Assembly: GCF_036346595.1 (NCBI RefSeq)
Contig: NZ_CP107834.1
Span: 868,001-932,000 of the forward strand
Length of the DNA: 64,000 nt
From: Streptomyces sp. NBC_00525
GTDB lineage: Bacteria; Actinomycetota; Actinomycetes; Streptomycetales; Streptomycetaceae
Reading direction: 5' to 3'
Shown here piece by piece: positions 6,932 to 16,158 of the stretch (its first letter is position 1; each line of letters begins with the position of its first letter). A model generated the notes under the pieces. It was not told the DNA's origin. It did not search any database and worked only from the letters and a program-made list of their open reading frames with translations. Position numbers and translations under genes: made by a program.

Positions 6932-9900
6932 CTACTTCTCCGTCACGCCCGCCGAGTCGAAGGTGGCCACCTCGTGCATCGCGCGGGCGGCGCTCTGCAC
7001 GATCGGGAGTGCCAGGAGTGCGCCCGTGCCCTCGCCGAGGCGGAGGTCGAGGTCGACCAGCGGGCGCAGGCCCAGCTTGTTGAGCGCGGCGACGTGGCCG
7101 GGCTCGGCGCTGCGGTGGCCGGCGATGCAGGCCGCCAGGGCCTCCGGGGCGATCGCGCGGGCCACCAGGGCGGCCGCCCCCGCGCTCACTCCGTCCAGGA
7201 TCACCGGTGTACGGAGCGAGGCCCCGCCCAGCAGGAAGCCGGCCATCGCCGCGTGCTCCAGGCCGCCCACGGCCGCCAGCACGCCGATCGGGTCGGCCGG
7301 GTCCGGCTGGTGGAGTTCGAGGGCCCGGCGTACCACGTCGATCTTGCGGGCGTGCATCTCGTCGTTGATGCCGGTGCCCCGGCCCGTCACCTCGGCCGGG
7401 TCCATCCCCGTGTACACGCAGATCAGGGCGGCCGAAGCCGTGGTGTTGGCGATGCCCATCTCGCCCGTCAGCAGGCCCTTGTTGCCCGCCGCCACCAGGT
7501 CGCGGGCCGTCTCGATGCCCACCTCGATGGCCGCATGGACCTCTTCGCGGGTGAGCGCGGGGCCGGTCGTGAAGTCCCCCGTGCCCGCCCGTACCTTCCG
7601 GGGCAGCAGGCCCGGCGTCGCGGGCAGTTCCGCGACCGCGCCCACGTCGACCACGCACACCTCGGCGCCCACCTGCGAGGCGAACGCGTTGCAGACCGCG
7701 CCCCCGCTCAGCATGTTGGCGATCATCTGGCCCGTGACCTCCTGCGGCCACGCCGTGACGCCCTGCGCGTGCACCCCGTGGTCACCGGCGAAGACCGCGA
7801 CCGCCGCGGGCTCCGGGATAGGCGGCGGGCACATCCGGGACAGCCCGGACAGCTGCGCCGAGATGATCTCCAGCATGCCCAGCGCACCGGCGGGCTTCGT
7901 CATCCGCTTCTGGCGTTCCCACGCCTCGCCGAGCGCCTTGGCGTCCAGCGGGCGGATGTTGGAGATCGTCTCCTGGAGCAGGTCGTGCGGCGCCTCGCCG
8001 GGCAGGGCGCGGCGGCCGTACGTCTCCTCGTGGACGACCCAGGACAGCGGGCGGCGCTTCGACCAGCCCGCCTGCATCAGCTCCGGGTCCTCCGGGAACT
8101 CGTCCACGTACCCGACGCACAGGTACGCCACGATCTCCAGGTGCTCCGGCAGCCCCAGCGCGCGTACCATCTCGCGCTCGTCGAAGAAGCTGACCCAGCC
8201 CACGCCGAGGCCCTCCGCGCGGGCCGCCAGCCACAGGTTCTCCACGGCCAGCGCCGAGGAGTAGGGGGCCATCTGCGGCTGCGTGTGCCGGCCGAGCGTG
8301 TGGCGGCCGCCGCGGGTCGGGTCGGCCGTCACCACGATGTTGACCGGCGTGTCGAGGATCGCCTCGATCTTCAGTTCCTTGAACTGCTTCGCCCGTGCCT
8401 TCGGCAGCGACTTGGCGTACGCCTCGCGCTGCTGCTGCGCCAGCTCGTGCATCGAGCGGCGCGTCTCGGCGGACCGGATGACCACGAAGTCCCACGGCTG
8501 CGAGTGCCCGACGCTGGGCGCCGTGTGCGCGGCCTCCAGGACGCGGAGCAGCACCTCGTGCGGGATGGGGTCGCTGCGGAAGCCGTTGCGGATGTCGCGG
8601 CGCTCCCGCATCACCCGCAGGACCGCCTCCCGCTCGGCGTCGTCGTAGCCGGGCGCGGGGGGCGTCTCGTCGCCCGGGTCCGGGGTCTCGATGACCTCGG
8701 GCCCGGCCTCGGGCTGTATCGACCGACCGGGGTCGGGGGCCGCCTCGGCGGCGGGGGCGGCCTGCGCCGCCGGTACGGGCTCGGCCTCGGCGGCCGGGGC
8801 GGGGTCCGCAGCCTGGGGGGCCGGGGCCTCCGGGGCGGGGGCGGCCTCGGCAGGCTCCTCCGCTGCGGCGGGTTCGGCGGCCTGGGCGGCGGGCTCGGGC
8901 TGCGCGGTCTCCGCCGCCGGGGCCGCCTCGGCGGCACGGTCGGCGTCGGCGGCCGGTACGGGCTCGGCCACGGCCGGCTCGGGTTCGGCGGCCGGGGGTA
9001 CGTCTGCGGCCTCGGCGGCAGGAGCGGCGGGAGTCGCAGCGGCCTCCGGGGCCTGGGCGGGCTCCCCCGCCACGGCGGGCTCGGCCTCGGCGGCCTGGGC
9101 GGCTTCAGCAACCGGGGCGGGCTCAGCGGCCGGGGTGGCCTCAGCGGCTGCGGCGGGCTCCTCGGCTGCGGAGGGCTCGCTGGGCTCGGCGGCCGGGACA
9201 GCGGCTTCTGCGGCGGGGTCCGCGACCTGGGTCGCCTCCGCTGCCGGGGCCGCCTCTGTCACCGGAGTCGCCTCTGCCGCCTGGGCGGGGTCGGCAACCG
9301 GAGCAGGTTCCTCCGTCACGGCGGGCTGCGCCTCGACGGCCTGGGCGGGCTCAGCGACGGGCGCGGGGTCGGCAGCCTGGGCGAGGTCCGTCGCCTGAAC
9401 GGGGTCCGTCGCCTGCGCGGCGTCGGCGGCCGGGGTGGCCTCCGGGGCCGGAGTGGTCTCAGCGACATCTGCAGTCGGCGCGGGGTCCGCGCTCGCAGCG
9501 GGCTCCTCCGTCACGACGACCTCGGCGGCCTCGACGGCCTCGACGGCTTCCGCGGCCTCAGCGACAGGAACGGCCTCAGCGGCCTGGGCGGGCTCTGCGG
9601 CCGGAACCGGCTCTGCGGTTGCGGCCGGGGCCGCCTCCGGTGCGGTGGCCGGGGTGACGGCTTGGACCTGTGCCGCCTCGGCGGCCGGCGTCGGCTCCGC
9701 CACCACGGCAGCGTCCGCATCCGGTACGGGCTCGACCACGGCCGCCTGGGCGGCCTCCGCAGCCGGGGCCTCCTCCGCCACCGCAACGGTCTCGACGACC
9801 GGCGCGGGCTCCACGACCGCGACCGCCTCGGGGGCGACCACGGCGGGGGCGGGTTCCACGGCCGCGACCGCCTCGGGGGCGACCACGGCGGCGGACGGCT

Positions 9901-10717
9901 CCGCCGGTGCCACGGGCTCCACGACAGCGGTGGCGGCAGCCGCCACCGGCTCCACGACCGGGGCCGGCTGCGCGACCGGCTCGGCCACCACGGCCGGCTC
10001 CGACACTGCCTCGGGCGCCGCCGGGGGCACCGGCGCTGCCGGAGCGACCGTTTCTGCTGCCGGCGGCGGGGTCGGCGCCGGGGCGGTCCACGCGTGGGCG
10101 TTCTGGGGCGGGATCGCGCCGAGCTGCGGGCCCGGAAGCGGCTCGGGCTGCGGCTCGAAGTACTCCGGTTCCGCAGGCGGCGGGCCCGCGTGGCGGGCGG
10201 TCGTCTGGGTCTGGGCCGGGCCGCGGTCGGCCAGCGAGCGGACCACGCCGGCCCCCGACGTACCGCCGTAGGTCGGCTCGGGCGAGGCCGGGCCCCGGTG
10301 CAGCGGGCGGCGCGCGGCGGCCTGCGGCTGCGGGGCGGGCGAGGGGATGCGGACGGCCCCGACGTCCACGGCGCCGGAATCGCGGCCTCCGGACTCGTGG
10401 CTGCCGGACTCGTGGCTGCCGGGCAGCGGCTCGGCGTGCTGCGCCGCGTACGCCGGAGGCTGCTCCTGGAGCTGGACGGGACCCTGGGCGTGCGCCGGGT
10501 CCGCCGGCGGGTACGCGCCGTGCGCGCCGGTGTTGTCGGTGTAGTGGTGAGGGGCCTGGACCGGCTGGGGTTCGCCCCAGGCGCCCTGTGCGCTCGGCAT
10601 CAGCAGGAGATCGTCGTCCTCGGGGGTGTAGGAGTCCGGCGCGGGGACACCCGGCTGCTCCACCGTGCCCCCGTTCTCCGGCAGTCCCTCGGCCGGGATC
10701 TGGCCGGTGTCACTCAT
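6932..10717 (-). CDS. cobT: BluB-CobT fusion with a very long Ala/Pro/Glu-rich N-terminus
   Basis: A 1261-residue fusion. Residues about 1-680 are low-complexity, made of imperfect repeats of Ala, Pro, Glu and Val (AAEPAPVAEAAQAAEAEP style). Residues about 690-905 are a BluB-like flavin destructase of the nitroreductase fold (RRDIRNGF, APSVGHSQPWDFVVI, GVGWVSFFDER), which makes dimethylbenzimidazole from FMN. Residues about 915-1261 are CobT (AGDHGVHAQGVTAWPQEVTG; catalytic-Glu motif RLGEGTGALLALP), which makes alpha-ribazole phosphate. One chain therefore makes and activates the lower ligand of cobalamin. CobT alone is about 350 residues. The ATG at 10717 has GAGGGG nine bases upstream. The domains are firm; the role of the N-terminus is unknown. 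Confidence 0.93.
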   Translation of the reverse strand: MSDTGQIPAEGLPENGGTVEQPGVPAPDSYTPEDDDLLLMPSAQGAWGEPQPVQAPHHYTDNTGAHGAYPPADPAHAQGPVQLQEQPPAYAAQHAEPLPGSHESGSHESGGRDSGAVDVGAVRIPSPAPQPQAAARRPLHRGPASPEPTYGGTSGAGVVRSLADRGPAQTQTTARHAGPPPAEPEYFEPQPEPLPGPQLGAIPPQNAHAWTAPAPTPPPAAETVAPAAPVPPAAPEAVSEPAVVAEPVAQPAPVVEPVAAAATAVVEPVAPAEPSAAVVAPEAVAAVEPAPAVVAPEAVAVVEPAPVVETVAVAEEAPAAEAAQAAVVEPVPDADAAVVAEPTPAAEAAQVQAVTPATAPEAAPAATAEPVPAAEPAQAAEAVPVAEAAEAVEAVEAAEVVVTEEPAASADPAPTADVAETTPAPEATPAADAAQATDPVQATDLAQAADPAPVAEPAQAVEAQPAVTEEPAPVADPAQAAEATPVTEAAPAAEATQVADPAAEAAVPAAEPSEPSAAEEPAAAAEATPAAEPAPVAEAAQAAEAEPAVAGEPAQAPEAAATPAAPAAEAADVPPAAEPEPAVAEPVPAADADRAAEAAPAAETAQPEPAAQAAEPAAAEEPAEAAPAPEAPAPQAADPAPAAEAEPVPAAQAAPAAEAAPDPGRSIQPEAGPEVIETPDPGDETPPAPGYDDAEREAVLRVMRERRDIRNGFRSDPIPHEVLLRVLEAAHTAPSVGHSQPWDFVVIRSAETRRSMHELAQQQREAYAKSLPKARAKQFKELKIEAILDTPVNIVVTADPTRGGRHTLGRHTQPQMAPYSSALAVENLWLAARAEGLGVGWVSFFDEREMVRALGLPEHLEIVAYLCVGYVDEFPEDPELMQAGWSKRRPLSWVVHEETYGRRALPGEAPHDLLQETISNIRPLDAKALGEAWERQKRMTKPAGALGMLEIISAQLSGLSRMCPPPIPEPAAVAVFAGDHGVHAQGVTAWPQEVTGQMIANMLSGGAVCNAFASQVGAEVCVVDVGAVAELPATPGLLPRKVRAGTGDFTTGPALTREEVHAAIEVGIETARDLVAAGNKGLLTGEMGIANTTASAALICVYTGMDPAEVTGRGTGINDEMHARKIDVVRRALELHQPDPADPIGVLAAVGGLEHAAMAGFLLGGASLRTPVILDGVSAGAAALVARAIAPEALAACIAGHRSAEPGHVAALNKLGLRPLVDLDLRLGEGTGALLALPIVQSAARAMHEVATFDSAGVTEK

Positions 10718-11049
10718 GCGTTCCCCTCGCCCATCGTCAGTGCTCCTTCGGCCCGTCGCCCTGGCACGCCCGGACACGGCACGCGGTGCTCGTCCGGTGG
10801 AACGAGCGGGCGCGCCGCGCGGCACGAATCGGTCGCGGACATCCTGCATTCTCGCGGTCGTTCGCCGCCGCGGCAGGTCATTTCGCCACGGCTCGCTGTG
10901 GACTGCGCCACGTTGCGCGTTCCAGGGTGTTGCCGTACCACAGCCAGGGCCAAAACGGTCCCCTTTTCCGGACATTGACGAACGAAGCGACGAACGTCCG
11001 GGAGCGGTGCGACGATCGGCCAGCCTACCTCGCACCGCATGCGGACGGG
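10718..11049. other. Intergenic region between cobL and cobT
   Basis: This 332-base stretch precedes cobT on its coding strand. I looked for a cobalamin riboswitch (B12 box GCCACTG and its stem) and do not see one on either strand. A 108-codon frame covers most of it and ends in a TGA overlapping the cobT ATG, but its composition is Arg/Pro-rich noise without a ribosome site. No confident promoter either. Confidence 0.4.
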
Positions 11050-12285
11050 TCAGGGGGCAAGGTCCGAACGCAGTGCGGAAAGGAGAAAGACGACCGTGCG
11101 TTCGCGCTCCGACCAGGCGGTCGTGTCGAGTTCGACGGACTGGAGGAGCGAGCAGGCGACCGTGTAGCCGTTGCCGGCCAGGGCGGCGCCCAGCGCCTCC
11201 GCCTCGTCGCGGGTGGAGGCATGGGTGACGATGCGTTCCGGGCGGCGGTCGGCGACGGCGGTGACGACGGGGACGCCGCCGCCCCCGATGCGTACGACGT
11301 CGGGTTCGGGCAGGCGTTCCAGTACGTGCGGGGCGCGGCCCTCGACGACCTGGAGCTGGACGCCGAAGGCGCGGGCGGCGGCCGCGGTGCGGGCGCAGGC
11401 GGCCGGGTCGCTGTCCACGGCGAGGACCGCCGCGCCGAAGCGGGCCGCCTCCGCGGCGAGCGCGCCACCACCGGAGCCGATGTCCCAGACGAGGTCGCCG
11501 GTGCGGGGGCCGAGGTGGGCGAGTTGGGCGGCGCGCAGCACGGGGCCCTCGCCCTCGCCGCCGTCGCCGGAGGGGCGGGCGCCGGGGTCGGGGTAGGCGG
11601 TGGCGGGCAGGGCCCAGCCGCGTACGCCCTGGGGCTGGGCGGGGTGGCGGCCCGCGATCCAGGCGGCCTCCTGCCGTTCGGGGCCGCCGCCGATGACGAT
11701 GACGACGTTGGGGTCGCGCCAGACGTGGTCGGCCGCGGTGTCGGAGGTGACGACGGTGACCTGTTCGCGGTCGGTGCCCAGTTCCTCGCAGATGACGAAG
11801 GTGCGGTGGACGCCTTCGAGGAGCAGGGCGAGTTCGGCGGGGCCCGCGCCGGGCGAGGTGAGGACGGCGACCTTGTGGTGGGCGCGGCAGACGTTGACCG
11901 CGCGGCGCAGGGTGCGGGGGTGGGCGACGACCGTCTGGGCGTCCTCCCAGGGCATGCCGGCGCGGGCGAAGGCGGTGGCGACGGAGGAGACGGCCGGGAC
12001 GACCTCGACCTCCAGGCCGTGTGCGGGGGCGCGCAGGGTGCGGACGACGCCGAAGAAGCCGGGGTCGCCGTCGGCGAGGACGACGGCGCTGCCGCGGTGG
12101 CCGGCGATGCGGCGGGCGGCGAGGTCCACGGAGCCGAGGCGGATGCGTTCGGCGCTCCCGGGCACTTCGGGCAGTGCCAGGTGGTGGGGGGCGCCGGCGA
12201 CCAGGGTCGCGGCCGAGAGCGCGGCGGTGGCCGCTCTGGTCAGGGGTGAACCGTCCCAGCCGATCACTGTGACCCGGTCGGCCAT
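11050..12285 (-). CDS. cobL: Precorrin-6Y C5,15-methyltransferase (CbiE-CbiT fusion)
   Basis: A 411-residue two-domain enzyme. Residues 1-215 are the CbiE tetrapyrrole-methylase half (VTVIGWDGSPL, VVLADGDPGFFG, VVPAVSSVATAFARAG). Residues 235-405 are the CbiT half, a Rossmann methylase with VWDIGSGGGALAAEAARFG and AVLAVDSDP. CobL methylates precorrin-6B at C5 and C15 and decarboxylates the acetate side chain in aerobic cobalamin synthesis. Length and domain order match the family. The ATG at 12285 has AGGAG about nine bases upstream. It is upstream of and co-directional with the BluB-CobT gene, 332 bases away. Confidence 0.94.
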   Translation of the reverse strand: MADRVTVIGWDGSPLTRAATAALSAATLVAGAPHHLALPEVPGSAERIRLGSVDLAARRIAGHRGSAVVLADGDPGFFGVVRTLRAPAHGLEVEVVPAVSSVATAFARAGMPWEDAQTVVAHPRTLRRAVNVCRAHHKVAVLTSPGAGPAELALLLEGVHRTFVICEELGTDREQVTVVTSDTAADHVWRDPNVVIVIGGGPERQEAAWIAGRHPAQPQGVRGWALPATAYPDPGARPSGDGGEGEGPVLRAAQLAHLGPRTGDLVWDIGSGGGALAAEAARFGAAVLAVDSDPAACARTAAAARAFGVQLQVVEGRAPHVLERLPEPDVVRIGGGGVPVVTAVADRRPERIVTHASTRDEAEALGAALAGNGYTVACSLLQSVELDTTAWSERERTVVFLLSALRSDLAP

Positions 12286-12394
12286 CTTGGTGTCAGTCTC
12301 CTGGAGTCGTCGCAGGCGGGGGCGGTTTTCCCGGGGGCGGGCAGGGTGAGGTTACCCGGTCCTCCCGGCTGCGGGGCGCCGGGACCCGGCCGGG

Positions 12395-13042
12395 TCAGTT
12401 CCAGTCGTTGTAGGTGCCGTATCCGCCGGCGTCGGCGAGCTGTTCGGCAACGCCTTCGAGGTCTTCGGGGAGCAGGCCCCAGACGATGAGGTCGGTGCGG
12501 ATGTCGGTCCAGCCGCCGTCCGTGCCGTTCTCGGTCCTGGTACGCGCTATGCGGGCGTTGCGCAGGACGCCCTCGCTGATGCAGCCGAGCTTCTGGGCGA
12601 CCTGCTGGGAGGCGGTGTTGTCGGCGGCGGTGCGCAGTTCGATGCGTTCGAAGCCCTGGTCGCGGAAGAGCCACTGGGCGACGGCGAGCACGGCCTCGGT
12701 GGCGTATCCCTCGCCGCGGGCCCAGGGGGCGGTGATGTAGGCGGCCTCGGTGGACAGGGTGCGCCAGTCGGTGTTGCGCAGCCGTACCGAGCCGACCAGG
12801 CGCTGGGTGAGGAATTCGGTGACGGCGAGGGCGATCCCGTCGCCCTTGGTGCGGTGGCCGGGGGCGATGCGGCGGACCCAGCGTTCGGCGTCGACCCGGG
12901 TGTAGGGGTGGGGCGCGTGGGTCCAGGCGGTGACGAGTTCGTCGTTCATCATCTCGATGTACGCGGGGATGTCCGCCATGTCGAATGGGCGCAGCACCAG
13001 CCGGTCCGTGCTGATGGAGATGTCCGGGAAGGTGGAAGTCAT
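12395..13042 (-). CDS. GNAT family N-acetyltransferase (RimJ/RimL type)
   Basis: A 215-residue acetyltransferase of the RimJ-like type: TDRLVLRPFDMADIPAYIEM at residues 9-28, RLVGSVRLRN, and the acetyl-CoA loop PWARGEGYATEAVLAVAQW, followed by IELRTAADNTASQQVAQKLG. RimJ/RimL relatives acetylate ribosomal protein N-termini or small amines; the substrate here is not predictable. The ATG at 13042 has GGAG six bases upstream; a longer in-frame ATG at 13054 or 13135 would add Cys/Arg-rich residues. Transcribed alone, downstream of the metQ terminator. Confidence 0.88.
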   Translation of the reverse strand: MTSTFPDISISTDRLVLRPFDMADIPAYIEMMNDELVTAWTHAPHPYTRVDAERWVRRIAPGHRTKGDGIALAVTEFLTQRLVGSVRLRNTDWRTLSTEAAYITAPWARGEGYATEAVLAVAQWLFRDQGFERIELRTAADNTASQQVAQKLGCISEGVLRNARIARTRTENGTDGGWTDIRTDLIVWGLLPEDLEGVAEQLADAGGYGTYNDWN

Positions 13043-13125
13043 GCGCCGCTCCATGCCGAAGACCGTGTAAATGCACAGCATGCAGCATCGCGGGGGCGGC
13101 GCGCATGGCCGGGTCCGCACGGCGG

Positions 13126-13160
13126 AGCCCCGCACCCCCCTGGGTGGGGTGTGCGGGGCT
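13126..13160 (-). terminator. Terminator of metNIQ
   Basis: AGCCCCGCACCCCCC (from 13126) pairs with GGGGTGTGCGGGGCT (to 13160), arms AGCCCCGCAC/GTGCGGGGCT, 25 bases past the metQ stop. Confidence 0.75.
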
Positions 13161-13184
13161 CGTGGGGCAAGTGCCTTGCGGGGG

Positions 13185-14042
13185 TCAGGACTTGGCGTTG
13201 CCGAAGGCCGGGATGACGGAGCCCTGGTAGGTGTCCTCGATGTACTTCTTGACCTCGTCGGAGTGCAGGAGCTTCACGAGCTTCTGGACGCGGGGGTCGT
13301 TCTCGTCGCCCTTCTTGACGGCGACGATGTTGGCGTACGGGTTGCCGTCCGCCTTCTCCAGGACGAGGGCGTCCTTCGCGGGGCTGAGCTTGGCCTCGAT
13401 GGCGTAGTTGCCGTTGATGACGGCGGCGTCGACGTCGTTCAGGGCGCGCGGGACCGTGGCGGCCTCCAGCTCCTTGAACTCCAGGCCCTTCTTGTCGGTG
13501 ATGTCGCTCAGCTTGGCGTCGGAGCCGACGCCGTCCTTGAGGGTGATGAGGTCGTTCTCGGCGAGCAGCTGGAGCGCGCGGCCCTCGTTGGTGGTGTCGT
13601 TGGGAACGGCGATGGTCTGGCCGGGCTTGATGCCGTCGAGGCCCTTGACCTTCTGGGAGTAGAGGCCGAGGGGTTCCAGGTGGACGGTGCCGACGGAAAC
13701 CAGGTGGGTCTTCTTCTTGGCGTTGAAGTCGTCCAGGTAGGGCTGGTGCTGGAAGAAGTTGGCGTCGACCTGGCCGCTCTCGGTGGCGGTGTTCGGCAGG
13801 ACGTAGTCCGTGAACTCCTTGACCTCCAGCTTGAGGCCGGCCTTGTCGGCGAGGTTCTTCTTGACGAAGCCGAGGATGTCGGCGTGCGGCGTCGGGGACG
13901 CGGCGACGACGAGCGCCTTGGAGGTGTCGGCGTCGCCGCCGCTCTTGCCCGCCGGGTCGGAGTCCGTGCCGCAGGCGGTGAGGCCCAGGGCGATGGCGGC
14001 GGTGGCTGCGGCAGCGGCGGTGTACTTGATGGTGGTACGCAC
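13185..14042 (-). CDS. metQ: Methionine ABC transporter substrate-binding lipoprotein
   Basis: A 285-residue MetQ/NlpA lipoprotein. Residues 1-24 are a lipoprotein signal peptide with lipobox LTAC (lipidated Cys24). The mature part shows family motifs TPHADILGFV, NTATESGQVDANFFQHQPYL, PNDTTNEGRALQLL and VDAAVINGNYAIEA. It captures D- or L-methionine outside the membrane and hands it to MetI-MetN. The start is GTG at 14042 with an AGAGG upstream. It is the last gene of metN-metI-metQ, followed by a hairpin terminator. Confidence 0.95.
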   Translation of the reverse strand: MRTTIKYTAAAAATAAIALGLTACGTDSDPAGKSGGDADTSKALVVAASPTPHADILGFVKKNLADKAGLKLEVKEFTDYVLPNTATESGQVDANFFQHQPYLDDFNAKKKTHLVSVGTVHLEPLGLYSQKVKGLDGIKPGQTIAVPNDTTNEGRALQLLAENDLITLKDGVGSDAKLSDITDKKGLEFKELEAATVPRALNDVDAAVINGNYAIEAKLSPAKDALVLEKADGNPYANIVAVKKGDENDPRVQKLVKLLHSDEVKKYIEDTYQGSVIPAFGNAKS

Positions 14043-14112
14043 GAAGAGTGCCTCTTTCAGGTGGTGGTGGTGCGCCCGGACAAGGAGTGCGGGCTCGGTG
14101 GGGAGGGAAGTC

Positions 14113-14781
14113 TCAGGTGGTGCGGCCGCGGCGGGCCAGCAGCCGGACGGCGAGGTCGCCGATCAGCTGGACGAGGGTCACGATGACGATCAGCAGCGCG
14201 ACGGTGACGAGCATGAAGCGGTTGTCGAAGCGCTGGAATCCGTAGGTGACGGCCTTGGAGCCGAGCCCTTCGCCGCCGACCGCGCCGGCCATCGCGGAGT
14301 AGCCGATGAGCACGATGACGGTGGTGGTGATGCCGGAGACGAGGGACGGCAGGGCCTGCGGGAGGAGGACCTTGCGGACGATCGTCGGGATGGAGCCGCC
14401 CATGGACTGGACGGCCTCGACGAGTCCGTGGTCGACCTCGCGGACGGCCGTCTCGACGAGCCGGGCGAAGAAGGGGATGGCGCCGACCGCGAGCGGCACG
14501 ATCATGGCGGTGGGGCCGATGAAGGTGCCGACGACCCAGGTGGTGAAGGGGATCAGGGCGATCAGCAGGATGATGAACGGCAGCGAGCGGCCGATGTTCA
14601 CGATCACGCCGACGATCTTGTTCACCGGGGTGTTCTGGAGCAGTCCGCCCTTGTCGGTGAGGACCAGCAGGACGCCCAGCGGCAGTCCGCCCAGGACGGT
14701 GACGACGGTGGACCACAGCACCATGTAGAGGGTGTCGACGGTGCCCTGGGACAGCAGCGGCTGCATTTCGGACCAGGTCAC
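14113..14781 (-). CDS. metI: Methionine ABC transporter permease
   Basis: A 222-residue permease with five predicted membrane helices. It has the MetI-type sequence SLPFIILLIALIPFT and the EAA loop near EAVQSMGGSIPTIVRKVLLP that docks on the ATPase. It forms the membrane channel of the methionine importer. Its ATG at 14781 overlaps the metN stop by four bases (ATGA), so translation is coupled to metN. Confidence 0.95.
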   Translation of the reverse strand: MTWSEMQPLLSQGTVDTLYMVLWSTVVTVLGGLPLGVLLVLTDKGGLLQNTPVNKIVGVIVNIGRSLPFIILLIALIPFTTWVVGTFIGPTAMIVPLAVGAIPFFARLVETAVREVDHGLVEAVQSMGGSIPTIVRKVLLPQALPSLVSGITTTVIVLIGYSAMAGAVGGEGLGSKAVTYGFQRFDNRFMLVTVALLIVIVTLVQLIGDLAVRLLARRGRTT

Positions 14782-15854
14782 TTCGCCCCCTCCTTGATGA
14801 GCGGTGCGGTTGCGGGGGCGGTCGTGGTGACGGGTTCGGCGTCCACGATCTCGGCCTGGAGGCCCTGTTCGCGCAGGAAGCCGATCGGGACGACGTTCTC
14901 CTCGAACCGGCCGGGCAGCTCGATGCGCATGCGGCCGATCTGCCGGCCGCCGACGGTGTCCATCGCCGCGCCCAGGATCGAGATGTCGATGTTGTAGGTG
15001 CGCGAGAGCTGGGAGATCACCGGGCGGGCGGTGGCCTCGCCGTGGAAGGTGATGTCCACGACGGTGCGGTCGGCCGCGGAGGGGGTGCCGCCGACGGGGA
15101 ACAGTTCGTGGGCGAGTTCGGAGCCGGGGGTGGCGAGCAGTTCGCCGACGGTGCCGGACTCGACGACGCGGCCGCCCCGCATGAGTGCGGCGGAGTCGCA
15201 GATCGTCTTGACGACGTCCATCTCGTGCGTGATGAGCAGGACGGTGAGGCCGAGCTGCTGGTTGAGGTCGCGCAGGAGCTGGAGGATGGAGCGGGTGGTC
15301 TCGGGGTCCAGGGCCGAGGTGGCCTCGTCGGAGAGGAGCACCTTGGGGTCGCCGGCCAGGGCGCGGGCGATGCCGACGCGCTGCTTCTGGCCGCCGGAGA
15401 GCTGGGCCGGGTAGGCGGTGGCCTTGTCGGCGAGGCCGACCAGGTCGAGGAGTTCGAGGGCCTTGCGGGAGCGCTCGCGGCCGGTGACGCCGAGGATCTC
15501 CAGCGGGAGTTCGACGTTGCGCTGCACCGTGCGCGAGGCCAGCAGGTTGAAGTGCTGGAAGACCATGCCGATGCGGCTGCGTGCCTCGCGCAGTTCGCGG
15601 CCGGCGCGGTGGCCGCGGCCGGCGAGGGCGGTGAGGTCCCGGCCGTCCACGGTCACGGTGCCGGAGGTGGGGCGTTCCAGGAGGTTGACGCAGCGGATCA
15701 GGGAGGACTTGCCGGCGCCGCTGCGGCCGATGACGCCGTAGACCTCGCCCTCGCGGACGTGGAGGTCGACGCCGTCCAGGGCGGTGACCTCACGGTCGCG
15801 CGACCGGTAGACCTTCGTCAGGCCCGTCGTGGTGATCACAGGGGTTTCCGTCAC
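14778..15854 (-). CDS. metN: Methionine ABC transporter ATP-binding protein
   Basis: A protein of about 358 residues. Walker A is GRSGAGKSS, the signature is LSGGQKQRVGIARALAGDP, Walker B is VLLSDEATSALD, and the C-terminal 80 residues form the NIL regulatory domain (ATARPVISQLSRTYNIDISI) that senses methionine in the E. coli homologue. It drives uptake through MetI. The start is uncertain: GTG 15854 gives VTETPVITTTGLTKVY, while GTG 15839 or ATG 15887 are possible; none has a strong ribosome site. A short leader frame with Cys and Met codons lies about 210 bases upstream. Confidence 0.93.
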   Translation of the reverse strand: MTETPVITTTGLTKVYRSRDREVTALDGVDLHVREGEVYGVIGRSGAGKSSLIRCVNLLERPTSGTVTVDGRDLTALAGRGHRAGRELREARSRIGMVFQHFNLLASRTVQRNVELPLEILGVTGRERSRKALELLDLVGLADKATAYPAQLSGGQKQRVGIARALAGDPKVLLSDEATSALDPETTRSILQLLRDLNQQLGLTVLLITHEMDVVKTICDSAALMRGGRVVESGTVGELLATPGSELAHELFPVGGTPSAADRTVVDITFHGEATARPVISQLSRTYNIDISILGAAMDTVGGRQIGRMRIELPGRFEENVVPIGFLREQGLQAEIVDAEPVTTTAPATAPLIKEGAK

Positions 15855-16064
15855 TGTCGAGTGCGCGGCGCGGTGTCCGCCGGGCACGGGGCATGCGTCC
15901 AGGGGGTGATCCGGACGTTTTCGATCGGACGTTCCGAGCGGTTCCGGGGCGGCCGGGCGCGGCGTTCACCGCGGGCCGGGGCCCGTGCGGGCTCGTGCCG
16001 CTGGGTGCGGACGGCCGGGAGGAAGGGTGTTTCGCTTCGGGGCGCGAGGCTCGGTCGTGGGCCC

Positions 16065-16151
16065 TCAGAAGGCGCGCATTCGACACATACAACGAGCACC
16101 GGGCGTCGTGTTCGCCTCGGTCGCAAGGGTGCGGCTGCTCGTCGTGGTCAT
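16065..16151 (-). CDS. Putative leaderless leader peptide of metNIQ
   Basis: A 28-codon frame, ATG at 16151 to TGA at 16065, ending in Arg-Cys-Met-Cys-Arg-Met-Arg-Ala-Phe. It lies on the metN strand, about 210 bases before metN. There is no ribosome site; the ATG sits seven bases after a -10 element (see 16159-16187), so the mRNA would begin at the AUG. Two Cys and two internal Met codons lie in the last nine positions, in front of a structured region, as expected for a leader that measures sulfur amino acid supply by ribosome stalling. Existence and role are inferred from position, promoter and codon content, not from homology. Confidence 0.55.
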   Translation of the reverse strand: MTTTSSRTLATEANTTPGARCMCRMRAF

Positions 16152-16158
16152 GGGCACA

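Noticed and set aside
6698..10978. Very long open frame (over 1400 codons) on the plus strand, Gly/Arg-rich
   Set aside because: It is the antisense shadow of the BluB-CobT gene; composition is typical of GC-rich frame artefacts and no domain is seen.
10714..11040. 108-codon frame ending in an ATGA overlap with cobT
   Set aside because: Residue composition is noise-like and there is no ribosome site or domain.
10718..11049. Cobalamin riboswitch before cobT
   Set aside because: No B12 box or matching stem on either strand.
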